Source: an uncultured Candidatus Saccharibacteria bacterium
GTDB taxonomy: Bacteria > Patescibacteriota > Saccharimonadia > Saccharimonadales > Saccharimonadaceae
NCBI GenBank assembly: GCA_948288625.1
Contig: CAOHYA010000001.1
Location: 62,001 to 126,000 of the forward strand
DNA: 64,000 nt
Reading direction: 5' to 3'
Part shown: positions 16,962 to 25,109 of the stretch, in pieces
Numbering within the stretch: position 1 is the stretch's first letter
Layout: each line of letters opens with the position of its first letter
Translations under genes and position numbers: made by a program
Notes under the pieces: generated by a model
The model's database searches: none
Told to the model about the DNA's origin: nothing
Seen by the model: only the letters and a program-made list of their open reading frames with translations

Positions 16962-18305
16962 TTATTTAACCGATCCTTTCAATAAACCTTCAGTGTATGC
17001 GTAGTTATAATTACCATTACTAAACTTTGACAAATCATAAGCTCTCGCGGTATCCCAGCTTTTCGGGTTACCACAGCCTGCTTCTCCGACTATTACTTTT
17101 CCATTTTCGGTATCTACGCCAAGAATAACACCAGTGTGCCCGCATATAACTCCATCGCAATCCTGATTACCGCTTGCAGTACTAAAAATAGCGTACGGGC
17201 GTGGGCTATGACCATTCTGAATGGATGGATTACGTGAAATGATGTTAGCCACGACGGTACTTCCGTTACCAGGAGCGGTTCCTTTGCCCATACCTTGGAT
17301 ATTGGTGTATTTATTGACGAAATACACTGAGAATGACACGCAGTTTGACAACGGTCCACCTGCACAGTTGGGACTCGCACCACCGATATATTTGATATTA
17401 TCCGGATTTTTATTATATTCATCCATAAATTTTTTGGCTTCGTCGAGTGTCATTCCACCAGCTACTAAATCACCGCCGCAGCTCGCACTGGTACCGTTCG
17501 AATACGAAGTAAGTATTTCACCTGCTGATTCTGCACGTTTGGTTGCGGTATCTTTGATATTGGCAGGAAATTCATATAGGTACGTCCATGCGGTTGCGGC
17601 ATCGCCTGCCTGAACAAGCGTTTTTAAGTAATCGTATAAACTCGTTGATGAATCGACGGTTTGATTAAAGTCACGTTGATACGCATCACGACGTATATTA
17701 TTTGGTTCAAGAGATTTTATATGATCAAGCAAATAATTCAATTCGCTCAATAAAAACTTGTCATTCACGTCTATAGGCACGCCGCTTGGTACGAAACCGT
17801 TCGATTCTAGTACCGCGCCGCCGTATTCATTTTTGTAATATTCATTAAATAGCGACTCACCAATCTCATCTTTCACAAATGCTGTCGCGGCATCACGTTG
17901 GCCGAAAGTGAATTGGGCAATTCCCCACCCACCAGCCGGAAAGCTTTGGCTCATTTCCTGCCTGAATGGGCTAAACCCACCTTCATGCTGCATGCTTCCG
18001 GTAATTCCTGCGGCCTGTTGTGGGCTAAAGCCTGCATCAACCCAGTAATTGAAAATTTTTTCGCCATTATTTTTTCCCCGGACCGAACCTACGGTACTAC
18101 CGCCAGAACCTGTGCTACAAGTAGTGGCGCAAGGGTTATAGAATAATATATCGTTACTACTATAAAATTGCTCATCACATGCCGATTCGGCCTTTGCTGC
18201 TGGTGAGTATAGAAACGACGGAAGCGTCGAGAAAACAAATAGTAATATGAAAGCGGCGTATGATACGCTTTTACTTAGTTTGTTCCGCTTCATTTTTTTC
18301 AACAT
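16962..18305 (-). CDS. Secreted wall hydrolase: phage-tail-lysozyme-like and CHAP domains
   Basis: The 447-residue protein has a signal peptide (hydrophobic 14-32, AKAES cleavage area near 40). Residues about 78-230 resemble the phage tail lysozyme domain (NYWVDAGFSPQQAAGITG, MQHEGGFSP with a candidate catalytic Glu108, and GGWGIAQFT). Residues about 295-440 look like a CHAP cysteine amidase with NCVSFSVYF and CGHTGVILGVD as Cys and His motifs. It would cut peptidoglycan at both glycan and peptide bonds. Placed between T4SS-like genes, it may act like VirB1 to open a path through the wall, or on the host wall if the organism is an epibiont; the latter is inference. Confidence 0.82.
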   Translation of the reverse strand: MLKKMKRNKLSKSVSYAAFILLFVFSTLPSFLYSPAAKAESACDEQFYSSNDILFYNPCATTCSTGSGGSTVGSVRGKNNGEKIFNYWVDAGFSPQQAAGITGSMQHEGGFSPFRQEMSQSFPAGGWGIAQFTFGQRDAATAFVKDEIGESLFNEYYKNEYGGAVLESNGFVPSGVPIDVNDKFLLSELNYLLDHIKSLEPNNIRRDAYQRDFNQTVDSSTSLYDYLKTLVQAGDAATAWTYLYEFPANIKDTATKRAESAGEILTSYSNGTSASCGGDLVAGGMTLDEAKKFMDEYNKNPDNIKYIGGASPNCAGGPLSNCVSFSVYFVNKYTNIQGMGKGTAPGNGSTVVANIISRNPSIQNGHSPRPYAIFSTASGNQDCDGVICGHTGVILGVDTENGKVIVGEAGCGNPKSWDTARAYDLSKFSNGNYNYAYTEGLLKGSVK

Positions 18306-18323
18306 TTATATACCTATTTTAAC

Positions 18324-21323
18324 TTATGGAGTAAATTTCAAACTTGGATCTGATTGAGGAGGGACGTCTAAGTGAAGGTGGTTGCATCTGTCTTCTATTG
18401 CTTGTACCCCTGCAGCGAGTGGTGGTGTATTTCCACATTCTATTTGTCCGATGTTAGATTTCTTTCCGCCAGCTGCCGCTGCTTCGCTCAAAATTGGCAT
18501 GACAATTTCAATAACTGACAACGCACCGGTATTTCGACCATTTGTCGCAACACCGTCAATGTGAGATATGTCAAACGCACTTCCGTTCCCATTATAATGG
18601 CGGCTTGAAGGACCTGAGGCCGTGAGCCTATTGATGCACTGACGATTTAAACTACTCATTGTAATTCGGTGCTTATCGGTCACGGCATCGATCATACGTA
18701 ATACGTTGATATTTACCCCGCACGGTTCGTTATTTGGATCAACTGATCCATCGGCATAACTTTCCAACAATGGTTTGGCATTCGGGCCAAAGTCAATTTT
18801 ATTTTTATCGAGGATTTTTTGAGACAAGGCTTTTTTATCAGTTGTGCCAGAGGCGGCCGTAGGGCCGTCTGCCGGTTCACCGTCATCGTTTCCGTTAATA
18901 ATTTGGTGCGATTGATAGTCAAGTAAAAATACCGACATCGCTTCAAGTGAACGGGGGTCTTGTAGCGCTGGTATGTCTTCGCTTGAACCACTTTCGAGTA
19001 CGGTACACCCAGCTGAACTGAATATATAATCCCCTGTTTCGGCATTGCTGCAAGAATCAATGAATTCCGATAAAGGAGTATCAGCTTTAATATACCCTTT
19101 TGTAAGCATATCCTGAACTGTATCAGTATCTTCGTATGGTTTTGTCTCATCAAGCCAACCCTCTTTGCTTACGAGGTCGATCGCCTCTTCTGTACTCATG
19201 TTTAATTGGCTTGAGGTAAGCCCGGTACATGGTAGCCCGGACATATTTATAGCTGGTGTCGCATCTTTATTTTCAGTCACGAGGCCGAATTCCTCCGCAT
19301 AGCTACAATATTCATTTGAAAATTCGGCAGCACCTACGGTAGGTGTCGATAATGCTGAGCGTGAGAAATTCATAAGGCCTGGTAAGGTTGATAGAATATT
19401 TCCGTTATAACTTCCGCTCGTTAACACTGCTAATTGAGCATTATTAACGATACTTCCCAAGAACGTATACTTACTTGATGTATCGAATGGGCTCAATGAT
19501 GCTACCGCCATTTGTTTTTCGAAAGCTTCGTTTTCCAGGCGAGCGGTCTCAAAGCCGGCTAATTCAGATTCTTTCAATACTGGCAGGTTTCGAGCCATAC
19601 CACCGGCGGAAAACATTGAAGCCATTGATATACCAATTACATCACCTAATGCCTCGCCTTTTGCGGTATCGATTCTATCGTTTTGTGCCAAATCGGTAAC
19701 AACTGCTTTAGCGGCGTCGCCGGCAATTGTCTTCGCGATATCTACGGCAACTTCCGTCACTACCGCCGATACAATCACACCACCTATAACTTTGAGTACA
19801 CCACCGATAACCGTACTCGATAACCCGATCGTTACGGCGCTATCCACGGCCATAGCCGTATACATTGCTGCCGGGCTCATAATAGCATTACAAGCTGGAG
19901 CCGTAGCGTCTTCGGTATATTTAGCTGCTTTCATGGCGGGGTTGGTCAATATTGAGTACCCAGGCGTATAGTTTTTTGAAATTGCTGGCTTGTTTTTATT
20001 GACGCCAATCGCGGCGAGTAGAATGGGAGAATCGAGGGCTGAGGTCATTTTTCCGTCGCTTTCGCGAGGTGTTTTATTCGTAACGAGTGTACCGATGTTG
20101 TCGGTATTTTCTTGAGTCATACTGTTGGCCGTATCGACACCGGATGCTTTCAATCTATAGCCAGTTGCGAGAACCGTCTCCATGCCCACTGGCATAATTT
20201 GGGCTAACTGTATGCCAGCTATTCCAGCTGCGATAAAACTTGGTGCTTTTATACCTATGCAGCCAGCAACCGCCCCTAGATATGCCGGCCCACCTTTGCC
20301 GGCTTTTCCTAGGTGACCTCGTATTTTTGTTTCAATCGTATCGATAACGGTACTGATTCTTTCAGCGCCTGGTATTTTTTCGCTGAGATTTTTGGTAATT
20401 TCAGCCAGTCGTTCGACCGGAGTAAGCCGCTTATTGGAGCCATCACCAAGCCTCCCGCTTCTATCAAGATTAAATTTCTTATAAAGCTTTTGGGTAATAT
20501 GTTTTCCGGTCCACGCCTTCATTCGAATGTTGAATGCTCCCCCTACTCCAAGTACCTTGGCTGCAACCTTAGGGTTGTTAGCTAAAAACCCGGTGAGGTC
20601 TTTCGCCGCAATATTGCGAGGGGCGTTACCATCTTTCAAATCAATCGTATACCCAGACGGGTTTTTGGTAGGATAGCCCGTTCTTTTTCTATTATCGTTA
20701 TCGGCGTCATTATCGAAATATGGCACAACGCCTTTTTTCTCTAATTTATTCAACGCCGAATTTGAAATAGCCCCCATTCTACATTTGAGGTTTTTGGTAT
20801 TATTTACGCAAAAAGTATCACTGTCGGCAGCGGTAAAGCCAAGTACCTTCATAAAACGGTGTTGGAGCGCTGATGAGCTACTGTCATTTTTTAGCGTAGC
20901 ATTCTCAGCTAAGTTAATAAGCATACTAGCTGGACCGAAAAAGCCTGCTAAAAGCCCACCGGTAACTCCGAATACGGCAATAAGCCCAACGATACCACCA
21001 CGTTTTTTCGCAAACTTAAATACTCTTTGCGCACGTGTTTGATCACGTTTTTTACCGGTAAATTTCGACACGATGGCGTTGGAATCACCGGCAACTTTAT
21101 CGCCTTCAGACTCTCGTCTATACATATCCATAGGGGTGACATTAGGTGGTAAGTTATCAACGTTTCCTTGTTGCTCTGCATCCAATAATTCCTGACTTTG
21201 ATCATCAGGAACCGCACGTAAACTACCCCTTTCAGGGGTGGATTCTCCCCCACCTTGAATACTTCGAAGATTTGGCCGAATATCAGGTTCGATATCGGGT
21301 GTCTGTTTTCGATTTGGCTCCAT
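18324..21323 (-). CDS. Large membrane protein with C-terminal M15-like peptidase domain
   Basis: The 999-residue protein begins with a charged cytoplasmic part, has a transmembrane segment near 112-135 (GGIVGLIAVFGVTGGLLAGF), a long central region with further hydrophobic stretches around 345-380 and 500-540, and a C-terminal domain with SRHYNGNGSAFDI (His909, Asp918) and NHLHLD (His984). The His-Asp-His pattern resembles M15/VanY zinc peptidases, with two extra residues in the first motif. It is in the T4SS-like operon directly downstream of VirB4. It may be a structural channel part that carries a wall peptidase; the family itself is not recognised. Confidence 0.7.
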   Translation of the reverse strand: MEPNRKQTPDIEPDIRPNLRSIQGGGESTPERGSLRAVPDDQSQELLDAEQQGNVDNLPPNVTPMDMYRRESEGDKVAGDSNAIVSKFTGKKRDQTRAQRVFKFAKKRGGIVGLIAVFGVTGGLLAGFFGPASMLINLAENATLKNDSSSSALQHRFMKVLGFTAADSDTFCVNNTKNLKCRMGAISNSALNKLEKKGVVPYFDNDADNDNRKRTGYPTKNPSGYTIDLKDGNAPRNIAAKDLTGFLANNPKVAAKVLGVGGAFNIRMKAWTGKHITQKLYKKFNLDRSGRLGDGSNKRLTPVERLAEITKNLSEKIPGAERISTVIDTIETKIRGHLGKAGKGGPAYLGAVAGCIGIKAPSFIAAGIAGIQLAQIMPVGMETVLATGYRLKASGVDTANSMTQENTDNIGTLVTNKTPRESDGKMTSALDSPILLAAIGVNKNKPAISKNYTPGYSILTNPAMKAAKYTEDATAPACNAIMSPAAMYTAMAVDSAVTIGLSSTVIGGVLKVIGGVIVSAVVTEVAVDIAKTIAGDAAKAVVTDLAQNDRIDTAKGEALGDVIGISMASMFSAGGMARNLPVLKESELAGFETARLENEAFEKQMAVASLSPFDTSSKYTFLGSIVNNAQLAVLTSGSYNGNILSTLPGLMNFSRSALSTPTVGAAEFSNEYCSYAEEFGLVTENKDATPAINMSGLPCTGLTSSQLNMSTEEAIDLVSKEGWLDETKPYEDTDTVQDMLTKGYIKADTPLSEFIDSCSNAETGDYIFSSAGCTVLESGSSEDIPALQDPRSLEAMSVFLLDYQSHQIINGNDDGEPADGPTAASGTTDKKALSQKILDKNKIDFGPNAKPLLESYADGSVDPNNEPCGVNINVLRMIDAVTDKHRITMSSLNRQCINRLTASGPSSRHYNGNGSAFDISHIDGVATNGRNTGALSVIEIVMPILSEAAAAGGKKSNIGQIECGNTPPLAAGVQAIEDRCNHLHLDVPPQSDPSLKFTP

Positions 21324-21344
21324 AACTGAGACTTATTGTACTCC

Positions 21345-23189
21345 CTATTGTAGGTTCTGTAACCCTTGTGAACCTTGCACGCCTGCTTGCGGATTAGTCG
21401 TGATGAGTTGTTGTTCGGTTGGGCTGGCTTGAATCTGGATATGTACGTGGCTTTGGCCGGCGAAGAATAGACCTTGCCCGATCGGGAAGTTCGCCAAACG
21501 CTTCTTCTCCTCTTCAGTTAACTTGAATACATCCGAAAGCACGTCGACGGCACTCGCTGATTGCTTGAGAAGTAATTGCATCGAACTGTTACTGACGATT
21601 GCTCGCCCCATCTTGCTACTCATGAAGTCTTCAACATCCTGAGTGATTGTCGTGAGACCAAGATAGTACTTACGGGCACGTTTCGCCAAGCTGAACAAGA
21701 AGTTCGCCGAGTCGTCATACTTCATTAACTGCCAGGCTTCATCCACGATCAACATACGTTTTTTCTGGATGGTACGAGTAATATTCCAGATATGGCTCAA
21801 CACAATATACATCGCAACAGGTCGAAGCTCATCCTCGAGGTCACGAATATTGAACACGACCATTGGGTTATTGATGTCGATATTTGATTGTTGGCTGAAA
21901 ATACCCGCGAAAGTACCAGTCGTATATTTACGAAGGCGTTGTGCTAACGAAGGCCCTGCCCCACCCATATGAAGCAACGTGTCGTATAGGTCGCTGATGG
22001 TTGGCGGCGGTGAGTTGTGCGTTAATGGGTCGCTGGTAATACCGACTCGTGCATATGTATCGATTAACGCTTGATCAAGGTCAGCCTCTTCGATTGGGTT
22101 TAACGCCCCGATCGGAGCACCGTTTTGGCCGATTTGCGTTCCGCCAAGCATCAAACGGAATAAGCCGTGTAACGTTACTAAGTTCGCACGCAACGCGTCG
22201 TCCGCTTCATCGTTATCAATTACCCTCGGAAGGTCAAATGGGTTGATACGGGTATTTGAGTTCAGGCTCAAGCGAATATACGAACCCCCTACTGCTTCAG
22301 CGAGCTTTTGATACTCGTTTTCCGGGTCGATAATAATGACTTCGGTACCAAGCATCATACTTCGTAACGCTTCAAGCTTCACGGTAAACGACTTACCTGC
22401 ACCAGATTTAGCGAAGACAGCCATATTGGCGTTCTCAAGTTTGAACCGGTCAAAAATAACCAGCCCGTTATTATGCATGTTAATACCATATAAAATACCG
22501 CTGTTATCAGTTAAGTCGGCGCTGGTGAATGGGAAGCTGGTACTAATCGCGCCAGTATTCATGTTTCGTCGTACCTGGAGTTGGTCGGAAAGTTGTGGAA
22601 TGGTACTGTTAAGCCCTTGCTCTTGTTGCGACGAAGCAACCTTACTAAACACAAGCTGTTGGCCGAAAATAGTCTCAACTTTTTGTTGCACAAAGTTAAG
22701 CTCATCCATACTATCGGCCCATAATGTCACATAAAGCCCGAAACGGAAGAACCGTTCGGCCCCTAACTGAAGTTGGTTACGCAGCTCTTCGGCGTCGCTA
22801 ATGGCTGCTTCGAGAGCAGGGTCACGGGTTCGGCCCTTTTCATTATTGATAGAAGCGCTCGCCTCAAGCTGAGTCACTTTTTTGCGCAAGTTATTAAGTA
22901 CCACTTGGCTTTCGACTGGGTACACGTACATACTTACGTCGAGTACTTCGTCGATATTGATAAGAGAACTCAACCAGCCGGTGTAAATTTCGCGCGGGTA
23001 TCCATATACGTATAACGTACGGCCATACTTTGTTCCAAGGCGGAAATAGGAAGAATGAATTTCAATGCTACTTGGTGCAATGAGATCTCGGAGGGTTGAT
23101 ACACCCTTGAGGAAGGCTTGTTCGACCTCGGCTTGTTCTTTGGCTCGTTGTTGAGCGGCAACATCAATCGCCGATAGTTTTTTGGCCAT
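21345..23189 (-). CDS. VirB4/TraC-like conjugation ATPase, ATPase part
   Basis: The 614-residue protein has Walker A AKSGAGKS at 260-267, the VirB4 motif VIIIDPENEYQKLAEAVGG after it, Walker B MLIVDEAWQLM and the following LTTITQDVEDFM. It is the main hexameric ATPase of type IV secretion-like systems. The N-terminal domain usual for VirB4 is largely encoded by the separate upstream gene 23192-24082, two bases away. It powers pilus assembly or substrate transfer at the cytoplasmic membrane. The gene pair is flanked by PrgI and the peptidase-like gene. Confidence 0.93.
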   Translation of the reverse strand: MAKKLSAIDVAAQQRAKEQAEVEQAFLKGVSTLRDLIAPSSIEIHSSYFRLGTKYGRTLYVYGYPREIYTGWLSSLINIDEVLDVSMYVYPVESQVVLNNLRKKVTQLEASASINNEKGRTRDPALEAAISDAEELRNQLQLGAERFFRFGLYVTLWADSMDELNFVQQKVETIFGQQLVFSKVASSQQEQGLNSTIPQLSDQLQVRRNMNTGAISTSFPFTSADLTDNSGILYGINMHNNGLVIFDRFKLENANMAVFAKSGAGKSFTVKLEALRSMMLGTEVIIIDPENEYQKLAEAVGGSYIRLSLNSNTRINPFDLPRVIDNDEADDALRANLVTLHGLFRLMLGGTQIGQNGAPIGALNPIEEADLDQALIDTYARVGITSDPLTHNSPPPTISDLYDTLLHMGGAGPSLAQRLRKYTTGTFAGIFSQQSNIDINNPMVVFNIRDLEDELRPVAMYIVLSHIWNITRTIQKKRMLIVDEAWQLMKYDDSANFLFSLAKRARKYYLGLTTITQDVEDFMSSKMGRAIVSNSSMQLLLKQSASAVDVLSDVFKLTEEEKKRLANFPIGQGLFFAGQSHVHIQIQASPTEQQLITTNPQAGVQGSQGLQNLQ

Positions 23190-23191
23190 AA

Positions 23192-24082
23192 TTAAAAGCC
23201 TCCATTCTGGGGTTGTGCAGGGTCAGTAGCATTAGAAGCTTTTTTGACGAACGTCGTAGCTACATCATCGAAGTTAGCTAACGGTTGGTTCACGGCAGTA
23301 TCAGGGTTATAGAAGTTGTAGTACAGTTCACCTAGCGCCTTGGTATCAAGTTGCGCGCTTTGAACACCCATTTGGAACATACCGGCCACCACTACGTCGA
23401 CCCGGTTTTTGATTTCGTCCTTTGCCTTTTGGTAGGCGGCACGGTCGATTTTAGTAATGTTATTTTGGGGACGAGCAAAGAGCTTTCCGAAGAAACCCTT
23501 CCCCTGTTCTACCAAGTTAGCCGCATCACCTTGCGGGAAATACGGAACGACGATATAAAAAGATTTCTCCATGATATTCGCATCTTGCGCAAGCGCATCG
23601 ATAAAGCCGATATAATCGTCCATTAATACGCCGAGCAACATATTATCTTGGGTGCGGCGTATATTAATGAGCTTATCGATATACGGCCCGATATCTACTC
23701 GTTGCGACCGCACTAAAATCTGCACAGGAAATGTGAGTGAATTTAAGAAGTTTTGGTAACTATATTCTACCCCTTCACGTTCACGGTCGCTCATAAGGTC
23801 GAAGTTGATTGATTTACAGGCAATTACCGCCCGGAATGACCCATCAACCATAATGACCATACCGTCACGAAGCTCCGAAAGCTGTAATGTACTTTGGGTC
23901 GAATTAGCATTTTTAGGGGTTGGCTTCGCAGGAGCGCTTGAACCTAGTGGAGCTTGTTGTGGTTGTATTGCTTGTTGAGGTGGTAAAGGTTGCTGCACAG
24001 GGGTAGGTACACCTGGCATTTGAGGAGCAGGAGGAAGCCCGTTAACGGGTGGCAAAGGGTATGAAGAATTATTTGGTGGCAT
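23192..24082 (-). CDS. VirB4/TraC N-terminal domain protein (separate subunit)
   Basis: The 296-residue protein has a Pro/Gln-rich first 60 residues and then a domain like the TraC/VirB4 N-terminus: LRDGMVIMVDGSFRAVIACK, NFDLMSDREREGVEYSYQNF and LVRSQRVDIGPYIDKL. There is no Walker motif. It ends two bases before the VirB4 ATPase gene. I read it as the first part of a VirB4 that is split into two proteins, contacting membrane partners such as PrgI. The Pro-rich tail may be flexible or bind other subunits. Confidence 0.8.
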   Translation of the reverse strand: MPPNNSSYPLPPVNGLPPAPQMPGVPTPVQQPLPPQQAIQPQQAPLGSSAPAKPTPKNANSTQSTLQLSELRDGMVIMVDGSFRAVIACKSINFDLMSDREREGVEYSYQNFLNSLTFPVQILVRSQRVDIGPYIDKLINIRRTQDNMLLGVLMDDYIGFIDALAQDANIMEKSFYIVVPYFPQGDAANLVEQGKGFFGKLFARPQNNITKIDRAAYQKAKDEIKNRVDVVVAGMFQMGVQSAQLDTKALGELYYNFYNPDTAVNQPLANFDDVATTFVKKASNATDPAQPQNGGF

Positions 24083-24111
24083 AGCCTACTGACCCACTCC
24101 TTTAGACCGAT

Positions 24112-25095
24112 TTATCTTAACGAAATTACAACTTCGTCTGACGCTTCCTCGAGTTTTTTATGAATTCGATTGGCTTCATGAGCAACAGTTGCGATAGATA
24201 AGCCATCGGCATTGTTTGCAAGGTTTATTATATCAGCTGAGATAGGTGTGTCGCTAGTGGTTGATGAAGATTGTGTCGGCTTCGTCGTTGGTGTCGGGGT
24301 TGAACGAGGCTTTTCTATGGTCTTTTCCACTTTTACAGGCGCTGGTTCGATATTTTGTTCAGCCATATGGGCCGGGTCGTTGAGCGGCTGGATAACAGTC
24401 TGTTGAATATCGGTTGGGTACGGGTTGAATTCTGGCAGTACCAAATCTTCAGGTTCGTTAAGAATAGGCGTCGTCGTTCGGGGTAGCGTAGCTGGCTCGG
24501 AAGCTGCCGATTTCATACGTTCGACCGCCTCTTCCTTGGCGCGTGCTGTCGTTTGAGCCATCATATGGTCGAATGACTGGGCGACAGAGTTGTTCGTATC
24601 AAGTACATCCACGGCACCCTGCGCTTCAAGTATGACATCGTTATTAATCGACATGCTTGACGCACCGTTCGTACCACGTATCGCCCATCCGCCCGTGTCA
24701 ACGATATTCGCCAAATAGCTCAAACGTTGCTCAGCTTCGCCCTGTGATAAATTTTTTGTTCGAGATTCTTCATATGTCTTCGGTGCGGTAATTTCGATTA
24801 ACGTCTCAATCCCCTCTGGGTCCCAAAGGCGCTTTCGGGGTTTCAAATAAAACGACACCATTGCCGCCATGTAGATCTCCATCGGTTGGTCTTTACGAAG
24901 TGGTAAGGCAAGAGCGCCGAAAAAGACGATAACCGGCAACGGAATAACCGCTAGCCCGATAAACAATTGTGCCAACCCCCATGAAGCCAACCCCGCTAAT
25001 GCTACGACGACTAAATAGATGAACTGGCGAAAACTAAACGGACCAATAAGCTTGTCATCCGCCTCGACATCTTGGGGTACTTTATAGTTCGCCAT
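24112..25095 (-). CDS. PrgI family (VirB3-like) T4SS membrane protein with long C-terminal tail
   Basis: The 327-residue protein starts with the PrgI signature YKVPQDVEADDKLIGPFSFR, followed by two close transmembrane segments at about 28-68 and the conserved YLKPRKRLWDPEG. After residue 110 comes a long soluble tail rich in Pro, Thr and charged residues with no known domain. PrgI/VirB3 proteins sit in the inner membrane and bind VirB4; here virB4 genes follow directly. The tail is longer than in the basic family and may bind cytoplasmic partners. Confidence 0.88.
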   Translation of the reverse strand: MANYKVPQDVEADDKLIGPFSFRQFIYLVVVALAGLASWGLAQLFIGLAVIPLPVIVFFGALALPLRKDQPMEIYMAAMVSFYLKPRKRLWDPEGIETLIEITAPKTYEESRTKNLSQGEAEQRLSYLANIVDTGGWAIRGTNGASSMSINNDVILEAQGAVDVLDTNNSVAQSFDHMMAQTTARAKEEAVERMKSAASEPATLPRTTTPILNEPEDLVLPEFNPYPTDIQQTVIQPLNDPAHMAEQNIEPAPVKVEKTIEKPRSTPTPTTKPTQSSSTTSDTPISADIINLANNADGLSIATVAHEANRIHKKLEEASDEVVISLR

Positions 25096-25109
25096 ATTTT
25101 TAGTATACC

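Noticed and set aside
23189..23192. Frameshift splitting virB4 by sequencing error
   Set aside because: The two parts have a clean stop, a separate start two bases on and a distinct N-terminal tail, so a true split is more likely, though not proven.
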